Assembly: GCA_039105265.1 (NCBI GenBank)
Contig: JAPFFF010000433.1
Location: forward strand, 1 to 22,841
Direction of reading: 5' to 3'
Origin: Tritrichomonas musculus
Taxonomy: Eukaryota > Parabasalia > Tritrichomonadida > Tritrichomonadidae
Length of the DNA: 22,841 nucleotides
The notes under the pieces were generated by a model that did no database searches, had not been told where the DNA came from, and saw nothing but the letters and a program-made list of their open reading frames with translations. The translations under genes were made by a program, and so were the position numbers. Shown in pieces: positions 16,787-22,841 of the stretch (position 1 is the first letter of the stretch; every line of letters starts with the position of its first letter).

Positions 16787-17308
16787 CAAAACACTTATCG
16801 TTATTCTAAAAAAGTAAACATTATTATTTTAATATAGCAATATCTTTTATTAATTATTTACTTCATCGCTATGAAAATAGATTCAAATTTTGAAAAAATT
16901 GGAAAGGTTTTCTGATGAATTAATTAAGTCATCGTAAGTAAGTGTGAAAGGAAACAAGAAAGTTTGGAAGTGGATAACAAAATTAGAGATAAAACCAGAA
17001 AGTTTGAGTGAAGTTTCATTAACGTTCACCTTAGTTAACTAAGTAGTCTATTTTGAATTTGATATTGAAACATAGTTAGTATTTTTCTCTAAACCTGAAA
17101 TATATTATATGAAATTCACTAGTGTTAATATAAAAAAAATTTTTTTTGATTCAATAAAATTGATTTTTAAATGCAACTTTTGAATAGGGATTATTCATTA
17201 TTTCCTGATAATTGTATTTTGAGCATTGCTCTGGTGATGTGACCTGAGCAGTATCTCAAAAAGCAAAGGTCAAAATATTAAAATTGACCATTGCTTATTT
17301 CTTTTAAA

Positions 17309-18110
17309 AAACAAGATTAAAACAAGATAGGGATGTTCAAGAATCTCTAGAGTTTTTACTTAAAAACAACAGCTTTTATAACAGCTAAACAGCCATATTA
17401 TTTTACAATTGAACTCTTTACTTCATAGAAACAAGATTAAAACAAGATAGAGATGTTCAAGATTCAATTTTTATTACTATATAAATAAACGTATATGAAT
17501 AAACTTCAATAATTCATTATCTTTTGATGAAATTTAAGATTTACTAGATTGCAAATATTGCAAATCAAAAGAAATAATATCTAAATTTGTTGATCAAATC
17601 AATTTCAAATAAGATATTTAACAAAAAACATACAAAACACTTATCATTATTTTAAAAATAGATTTAAATTTTGAAAATATTTGAAAGGCTTTCTGATGAC
17701 TTAATAAAGTCATCATAAGAAAGTTTGAGATAAAACAAAGTAGTGAATATCTGACGTGTTGGATCCCCTAATAAAAGTTGCTTAAAAACGACATCTTTTA
17801 TAACAGCTAAACAACCTTATTATTTTACAATTGAACTCTTTACTTTACAGAAACAAGATTATAACAAGATAGGGATGTTCAAGAATCTCGAGAGTTTTTA
17901 CTTAAAAGTGACAGCTTTTATAACAGCTAAACAACCTTATTATTTTACAATTGAACTCTTTACTTTACAGAAACAAGATTATAACAAGATAGGGATGTTC
18001 AAGAATCTCGAGAGTTTTTACTTAAAAGTGACAGCTTTTATAACAGCTAAACAACCTTATTATTTTACAATTGAATTCTTTACTTCACAGAAACAAGATA
18101 TAAAACTCTT
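17309..18110 (+). repeat. 120-bp tandem repeat array, interrupted
   Basis: Units start with AAACAAGATTAAAACAAGAT or AAACAAGATTATAACAAGAT at 17309, 17429, 17851 and 17971, and a partial one starts at 18091. The spacing is exactly 120 bp, except unit 2, which is stretched to 422 bp by an inserted sequence (17463 to about 17778). Units 3 and 4 differ at only a few bases; unit 1 is more diverged. Because 120 is a multiple of three, an open frame of 40-residue repeats appears (17875-18153), but it is probably a by-product. The array ends just upstream of the broken gene at 18154 and could lie in its promoter. Confidence 0.85.
17463..17778 (+). mobile_element. Truncated copy of the 15885-17050 element inside a tandem-repeat unit
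   Basis: 17463-17640 repeats 16131-16308 exactly. 17641 to about 17725 continues with the sequence that follows the MITE in copy 1, but with many differences and an internal gap of about 70 bp. Both inverted-repeat ends are missing, so this is a fragment and not a complete transposon. The right junction with the tandem unit is near GGATCCCCTA (17761-17770). Confidence 0.65.
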
Positions 18111-18141
18111 GAATATTCATTTCAAAATAATTAGTAAACGG

Positions 18142-18149
18142 TCATTATT
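18142..18149 (+). promoter_or_regulatory. Possible initiator element ahead of the broken gene
   Basis: TCATTATT lies 5 bp before the ATG at 18154 and fits the trichomonad initiator consensus TCAYTWYT, which normally sits within about 20 nt of the start codon. Similar words are common in AT-rich DNA, so support is modest. Confidence 0.3.
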
Positions 18150-18153
18150 ATAA

Positions 18154-18912
18154 ATGACCCAATTTGTTCGTATCCAAGATATCAGACCAAACTTAATCAA
18201 CAAACAAATAGTGACTCTTGGAATTACTGCTCTTCGTGAAGGTGTGGTTCTTAAAAATTGCATCTTATTCAAATATTGGATTATCATCCTATATTATTAA
18301 ATGCATATATAAATTAGATTATTCTCCTATTCTAGGGAAAATTGTAAAGGTTCATGGTCTTGTTACTTTAATGATAGAAGACTCATCAAAAGAAGAAGCC
18401 GAAAGATTAGGAGTTAAAGTATCAATTAGTTCAGATACTTTGAAGAAAAATGAAGAATTTTTTAAATTTTTCAAATTGAAGAAAAACACATCGGCACAGA
18501 AATAGTTACAATTGGTTCTGTTGATCATGCCAATGAAGATATTTTTAATATCTGCTCTTTTGCACCTAGACAGATAATATCCAATAGTCTTTGCTGCCAA
18601 AATTCTTTGCAACTTTCCTTATCTGTAGGAGGTATTGTTCAAATCAAAGGATTTGTTCGTTATGTAGCTGATGTAATAGGAATTTATGAAACAGAGATCA
18701 CAAAGATTAAACCAGAGGATGCATTAAAACGAGGCACGTTACTTGAACCCAAACCAGTTTATAATGAAGACAGTGTTGAAAACATTGATGAAAACAGTGA
18801 TGAAGATAACCAAGATAAAGAACCATTTTTTGTCGAAGAGAATTTGAATAATCTTAAGTTTGACTCACAAACAGAATTTATTGCTTTCTTAAAGAAAAAG
18901 GCTTATGATTAG
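18154..18912 (+). pseudogene. Frame-disrupted gene of unknown family
   Basis: Coding-like sequence runs from ATG (MTQFVRIQDIRPNLINKQIV) to TAG through three segments. Frame 1 covers 18154 to about 18290, the next frame runs to about 18470, and frame 1 resumes from about 18475 to 18912. The middle segment reads LGKIVKVHGLVTLMIEDSSK and the last SLSVGGIVQIKGFVRYVADV, then an acidic linker and FIAFLKKKAYD. Beta-rich stretches (KIVKVHGLVTLMIED, GIVQIKGFVRYVADV) hint at OB-fold-like domains, but I do not recognise the family. The switches fall near A/T runs, with no trichomonad splice signals, so indels (or sequencing errors in homopolymers) are more likely than introns. About 250 codons in all. 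The 120-bp tandem array directly precedes it. Confidence 0.65.
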
Positions 18913-20637
18913 AGGTATTCCGACTCTTTTAAAAAACGGTTTTTTTATTTATTTCTGTTATATCTCAATATAAAGTTATTATTTTTTTTATTTTTATAAA
19001 AATCAAAATAAATAATTTAAACGTTTTATAAAAATCTCCATATCATCATATTCAAAAGGAATCAAATGATATCGAAATATTACTAATTTGAAGAATTTAT
19101 TGTAATAATTCTTTTTCCCTTTCATATTTATTTAATAACAAGAAACCTTTTTTATATAAATTACTCCTACATTATTTATTATGAAAAATTATATTTGTTA
19201 AAATGATATAAAACTGAAATGAAGATATTTTGTATTAGATTTAGTTCTCTTAGAACGCATGAAACTTCTAGGAATTACCTGTAAATAATATATAATAAAG
19301 AGTATTGATAAATAAGTTTATATTACTAATTTTTATTTTTTAATTTTAAATGGAACATGAGATATAAGCAATTTTTTAAAAAAAATTGAGAGGTTTTTTT
19401 AAAATTTAATGGTATTTTTTACCTAAACTTAAAGTAAACTTTTCTCGAAAAATTTGCGCTAGGATTTTTTAGAATTTTATATGTTGTACCTTAGATTATA
19501 TAATATTATTCCATACTATTTTCAATTATGCACATTTGGTGTGTAGCCTAGTGCACTTCCTTTTTTAATTTTTTTGATAAAATACAACGAGGATAGTGTT
19601 AATCGACACGTCTCCGTGGGTGCCAGTTAATCCCCGATTTTCGGACATTTTTGAATTATACACTGTCTGGGGAATAATTTTGATAAAGTAAGTTCCCCAA
19701 AATAACCATTATATATTGAAATATGATCGTTTAAAATTGAGTACTCCTTAAAGTAAGATTACTCCTTGCTTTTTTATCAATATGAAATTTTTAATTATTT
19801 CACCATTATAAAATGCAATGACAACCGTATGCTTTATGAATTAAATATATGACAATACAACAATAGTTATTGTATATAAGATATCATTCAGTTGGCCGTT
19901 TACTCTATTTAAAATTTTAATAATACTTTTTATTTTGAAAAATTGTCGACTTTCATCTTTTCATCCACAATAAAGGATAGTAAGAAGTAATAATAAATGA
20001 GATATATTTAGTGATTTATATCGCTCCATGACTGATATATATTATATCTGTGCCTTAAATCTGATATCCTTCTATAGAGGCGTTTTGGCATTCAAATCGA
20101 TAAAACTCACTTTTTGAAAAATCCAGCGCAACGATTTGGCTAATATTATGTATTTATTAATAAATAATGATGAGGATTATATATATGCCAATGTCATCTC
20201 ATATTGCCGGATTTTTTATATTTTTTATTCGTGTTTATTTTCTCGATATTAATTTTTTATTTTTATCTTGATCTACAATTATTATTTTAGTGATTAAATG
20301 CTGACTTGATAAAAAGTTATAAACTATTGTAGAATTATGAAATTATTTTTTTTACATCAAAAAATTTGAAATTTGGAATGTTTATATTTTGCTATTGGAT
20401 AGAAATAAATTCAGTAAAAAAAATATGAATATAATATGCATATACATTTTCTCTTTTGCTCAGAATGTTTTATATAGTAAATAAACTTAATGATTGGAGA
20501 AAAATTACATTATATTTGTCTCGATACGAAAAGCTATTTTTAGGAAAAAAAATAATACAATCAAAAAAATTACTGATGAATATAAATTTTAAACATGCCA
20601 TTGTATTATTCACATTATAAATATTGATTCTAATCTA
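18913..20637. other. 1.7-kb AT-rich spacer
   Basis: No gene seen. One stretch (19590-19700) is richer in G and C and contains consecutive hairpins, listed separately. The rest is A/T runs with scattered short words. Confidence 0.5.
19590..19700. other. GC-richer stretch with three consecutive hairpins
   Basis: Within an AT spacer, three short perfect stems follow each other: CACG-TCTC-CGTG (19607-19618), CCGA-TTT-TCGG (19634-19644) and TGGGGAA paired with TTCCCCA (19668-19674 with 19693-19699). One frame on each strand also stays open through it. It could be a small structured RNA, a transposon end or a decayed coding piece; nothing decides. Confidence 0.3.
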
Positions 20638-21475
20638 GTATGATGTAGATAATTTACGTATAGTCTCATGGACAGCATTAGCTTTTGGAGTTGCAGGTAC
20701 TGCTGGATCAATAGGTTCTATTGGTATGCAGCTATTTCCAGATGGTATAAGCTTTCCTACCATAAAAGGTGGAGGATTCCTTAAAAGGTTATTCTCGCAT
20801 AAGTCAACCAAAGGGATGAGTGATTTAGTTAGAAATAGTATTAACTTTATGTCAGGTTCTACTGCAAGAAGCATAACCAAAGATATAACACCTATAATTA
20901 CCTGGTGTGAGGAAGAGTATTAGAAACTAGATGAACTACCTTTTACTGATGAGAATGACAACCCTGATACAGGAACCTTGACATTAAGTGGTGCTATCGA
21001 TATCAGCAATATGTTTAGGGATTCACTCAAGCCTTGTTTCAAGTTGTTAACTGAGAAGGTCAATGAGCTCGAGACAGAGTTTGATAACTACCCTACTGTG
21101 GATAAAACTAATGAAGCCTTGAAGGAGTATGCATTAAAGAAAGACATTAGCAAATTTAGAGAGAAAAATGATTTGATATACAAAGAATCTATTGAAGTGC
21201 CATTTGAAAAAGTACAAGATAGTTCAAGAGCGTGGGAAGTCAAAATCGATATGAGAAATACAACAACAAGACTTGTTGGGACGTATACTGATGACGCTGA
21301 CTTGGTTCATAATTTTGATATTTTATTTGATAAGGGTGATGATACTGCTATTCATACCGAAATATTTTGGCTAGAGGAGATAGATGGAATAACCTATAAA
21401 TGTGGCTATGAAAAAATGGATGATGGTTATTGGCGCTTTTCTGTCGAATACTTCAATAACAAATTAATATTATGA
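20638..21475 (+). mobile_element. Fragment of a possible virus-like (Polinton/Maverick-type) element, broken
   Basis: The + strand is protein-like over about 840 bp, with base composition richer in G and C than the flanking spacer. An early Gly/Ala-rich part (GVAGTAGSIGSIG) and KGGGFLKRLFSHK are followed by a coiled stretch (KLLTEKVNELETEFD, then EALKEYALKKDISKF) and a C-terminal part rich in beta-strand-like sequence. A coiled stalk with a beta-rich tip recalls fibre or structural proteins of large virus-like elements such as the Mavericks common in trichomonads. This is an impression from style, not a recognised family. It is a broken fragment; no inverted repeats, polymerase, integrase or capsid gene accompany it. 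Its right end touches the alpha-galactosidase remnant. Confidence 0.35.
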
Positions 21476-21815
21476 TCTTTTCGACCGTTTAACATCCGAA
21501 TTCGCACATGTTCTTTTTGAATCATGCTCATCAGGTGGTGATAAATTTGATGCAGAAATTCTTTACTATGCAGCATAATGTTAGATCATAGATATACGCT
21601 GATGCTTTTTGTTGTTACATGATCCACTATGGAACTACATATTGTTATCCATTATGCTCAATGATTTTTCATGTTTCTGCTTGTCCGAATCACCAACTTA
21701 AAAGAACTACACCAATAATCTCATGTGATAATGTTGATTTCTTTTGAGCATTTGGTTATGAACTTGATTTGATGAACTTAAGACAGGAAGAAAAACAAAT
21801 TGTTCGTGATGAAAA
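21474..21815 (+). pseudogene. Decayed GH36 alpha-galactosidase (C-terminal catalytic part)
   Basis: Segment 1 (21474-21575) reads DLFDRLTSEFAHVLFESCSS then GGDKFDAEILYYA. This matches the GH36 block 'LFDRLT.EFP.VLFE.C.SGG.RFD..MLYY', which includes the C.SGG.RFD active-site motif. Segment 2 (from about 21598, shifted frame) reads HYGTTYCYPL, then HVSACPNHQLKRTTP, then after an in-frame TGA AFGYELDLMNLRQEEKQIV. These match 'YGTS..YP...MG.HVSACPNHQ..R.TP' and 'FGYELDL..L..EEK'. There is thus at least one frameshift (21576-21597) and at least one stop (21745-21747, where the family has Gly). GH36 hydrolyses alpha-1,6-galactosides such as melibiose and raffinose. Only about 115 of roughly 700 residues remain. 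The family is mainly bacterial in this form, so lateral acquisition by the host lineage is plausible. Confidence 0.85.
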
Positions 21816-21847
21816 ACATCAGAAAAAAAATAAAAATTTATTTTTAT

Positions 21848-22222
21848 TTAATGTCTTTTCCTGTGATGTTCTATTCTTATATCATTGATATCTCTTGGAT
21901 CATCAGGTTCACCATTATAGATTTCCCATGCTTCTGCAATATGGAATTCATTGACGCTCTCCCAAGCAGCAACAATATCTTCGCAAGCTTCAATTTTTGT
22001 GATTTTAATAGGTTTGCCAAATTCTTTTCTCTTTCTGAAGTATCGCCTGGCAAGTGCTTTAAAAGGCCCAAATATGCTTCTGTCGAGAGGCTGATAGGTA
22101 TCAGTCATCCCGGCAGGAATAAAATGTAAAATAATGTTCAGTCCTGCAGCATATTCTTTAACATTATCTGTCAAATGAGCCTTATATAAATCTAAAATAA
22201 GATGAATCGGATCATCAATAGG
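21848..22222 (-). pseudogene. 3' remnant of a pogo/Tc1-like DDE transposase
   Basis: About 124 codons on the minus strand end at a TAA. The sequence IHLILDLYKAHLTDNVKEYA is followed by LNIILHFIPAGMTDTYQPLD and RSIFGPFKALARRYFRK. This is the C-terminal part of a DDE_1 superfamily catalytic domain: the second acidic residue in LILDLYKAH and the third in QPLDRSIFGPFKA, 36 positions on. The N-terminal DNA-binding domain and first Asp are absent. The open frame stops at TGA (22223-22225), inside the palindrome GGTCAATATTGACC. A non-ATG 'start' inside it (22172) is meaningless. No element ends were found. It is a plain DNA transposon relic, presumably inactive. Confidence 0.85.
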
Positions 22223-22234
22223 TCAATATTGACC
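22221..22234. repeat. 14-bp perfect palindrome at the truncation point of the transposase
   Basis: GGTCAATATTGACC is its own reverse complement and lies exactly where transposase similarity ends, so it may mark a rearrangement junction. Confidence 0.55.
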
Positions 22235-22243
22235 TAAACCGCC

Positions 22244-22333
22244 ACGGGCGATTACGAATACGGGCGATTACGATTTCCCGATTACTTTGTCTTCACAATT
22301 TTTCGAATTTATATATGATTACTTTGTCTTCAC
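22244..22333 (+). repeat. Two short tandem duplications
   Basis: ACGGGCGATTACGA occurs at 22244-22257 and again at 22260-22273 (period 16). GATTACTTTGTCTTCAC occurs at 22280-22296 and 22317-22333 (period 37). Both are perfect copies, in sequence richer in G and C than what follows. Confidence 0.75.
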
Positions 22334-22841
22334 TACTTCACAATTTTTTTTACATTCAATTTCATTGAAAAAAAAATAACGAATAAAAATAACGAATAAT
22401 TAATAACGAACTTTATCCATTTTAAGCGAGATCGGGGTATTAATTATCAAGATATTATAATATTATTTATATTTGAAGAGGTATTGAAAATAAATTTATT
22501 TTTTGTGTTATCATCATTGAAATGATAAATGCTTATTTTTTTTTATTTTTTCTAAAAAATATAATATATTTATTAATATATGATTATTGATAATAAAACT
22601 AATTGTAAACATATGAAAAAGTCGAAATCTGACACTTTCATGCGTTTACTCAGAATCGGTCGACTTTTTCAGATGAGGGACTTCTCACAAATATTTAACG
22701 GTCTCTAGGTCAAATTAATAACGAACTGGATTTGGGCCTTAAGGTTGTACTCATTGTTTCTGATAGAAAAAAAGATTTTATTAATTATATAAATGGTCAA
22801 CTAATTTATTAAAAAATATTATGTATATATATAAAGAAATC
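22334..22841. other. AT-rich terminal spacer
   Basis: No gene seen. Besides the inverted repeat at 22614-22671, the word AATTAATAACGAACT occurs twice (near 22397 and near 22712). The rest is A/T runs to the window end. Confidence 0.45.
22614..22671. repeat. Inverted repeat with 12-bp perfect arms
   Basis: TGAAAAAGTCGA (22614-22625) and TCGACTTTTTCA (22660-22671) enclose a 34-bp loop. It could be a hairpin RNA or the ends of a tiny element; no target duplication is evident. Confidence 0.6.

Larger units (their letters stand above)
15885..17050. mobile_element. TIR element with subterminal repeats, itself interrupted by a MITE
   Basis: The ends are TAGACTACTTAGTTAACTAA (15885-15904) and its exact reverse complement at 17031-17050. 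Similarity continues inward with small differences (AGGTGGCCGTTAAT against AGGTGAACGTTAAT). Just inside the left end is a series of CAAACTTTCTT words; just inside the right end lie inverted forms (AAGAAAGTTTG). Such subterminal repeats are typical transposase-binding arrays. The outermost TA could be a TA target duplication, as in Tc1/mariner elements; no longer duplication is seen. Without the 478-bp MITE and its 8-bp duplication the element would be about 680 bp, without coding capacity. Confidence 0.7.

Noticed and set aside
17309-18110. CRISPR-like array
   Set aside because: The 120-bp units are contiguous, without short repeats separated by unique spacers, and the context is eukaryotic.
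17875-18153. 92-codon frame of 40-residue repeats as a repeat-protein gene
   Set aside because: The frame is open because the tandem unit is 120 bp, a multiple of three. The sequence has no protein-family character and unit 1 is diverged without regard to codons.
18255-18480. Introns explaining the frame switches in the 18154-18912 gene
   Set aside because: No GT...ACTAACACACAG-type trichomonad intron signals are present near either switch, and coding texture runs on without a gap.
20635-20880. Minus-strand 81-codon frame
   Set aside because: Opposite-strand shadow of the virus-like fragment.
21800-22129. + strand 109-codon frame and minus-strand 64-codon frame (21877-22071) over the transposase remnant
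   Set aside because: Shadows of the transposase frame, which carries clear DDE-domain motifs.

Overview
The window looks like nuclear DNA from a very AT-rich, intron-poor protist. A trichomonad (parabasalid, Tritrichomonas-like) fits best. The reasons are full-length uninterrupted eukaryotic genes (a Vps33-type SM protein, Get3, a four-RRM protein, an RIIa docking protein), no visible introns, standard stop codons, spacers made almost wholly of A and T, and several generations of transposon debris. This assignment is inference; no marker gene here proves it.

Layout. Bases 2-277 hold the 3' end of an unrecognised + strand gene. A Vps33/Sec1-family gene follows on the minus strand (695-2458). 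Bases 2669-4295 are a young fold-back element with 396-bp inverted arms. After a tRNA-like sequence comes a PAP2-family membrane protein (5021-5761, minus) whose catalytic residues all appear to be replaced. Bases 5804-7673 are a nested pair of transposons; the inner one (6163-7645) has 19-bp terminal inverted repeats and a perfect 8-bp target duplication, and it carries a Myb/SANT-like gene. Then come Get3 (7951-8871, +), a 72-residue RIIa protein (9048-9266, +) and a helical-repeat protein with an N-terminal SUMO-interacting-like motif (9533-10675, minus). A 2.2-kb spacer follows, with two diverged 454-bp direct repeats and a GC-richer island. Next are a coiled-coil gene (12887-13837, minus) and a four-RRM gene (13981-15084, minus).

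From 15.9 kb to the end the window is accessory in character. It holds a terminal-inverted-repeat element (15885-17050) that is itself hit by a 478-bp MITE, with the empty site preserved in a second copy nearby. A 120-bp tandem repeat follows, then a frame-disrupted gene (18154-18912) and a long spacer. Last comes a dense cluster of remnants: a fragment of a possible virus-like (Polinton/Maverick-type) element, a decayed GH36 alpha-galactosidase of bacterial type, and the 3' end of a pogo/Tc1-like DDE transposase.

The host genes do not form an obvious pathway. Vps33 and Get3 act in membrane traffic and tail-anchored protein insertion, the RIIa protein suggests a flagellar or kinase-anchoring scaffold, and the rest are of unknown role. 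The most interesting signals are the Myb-carrying transposon with target duplication, the MITE with its empty site, the decayed alpha-galactosidase, and the catalytically altered PAP2 protein.
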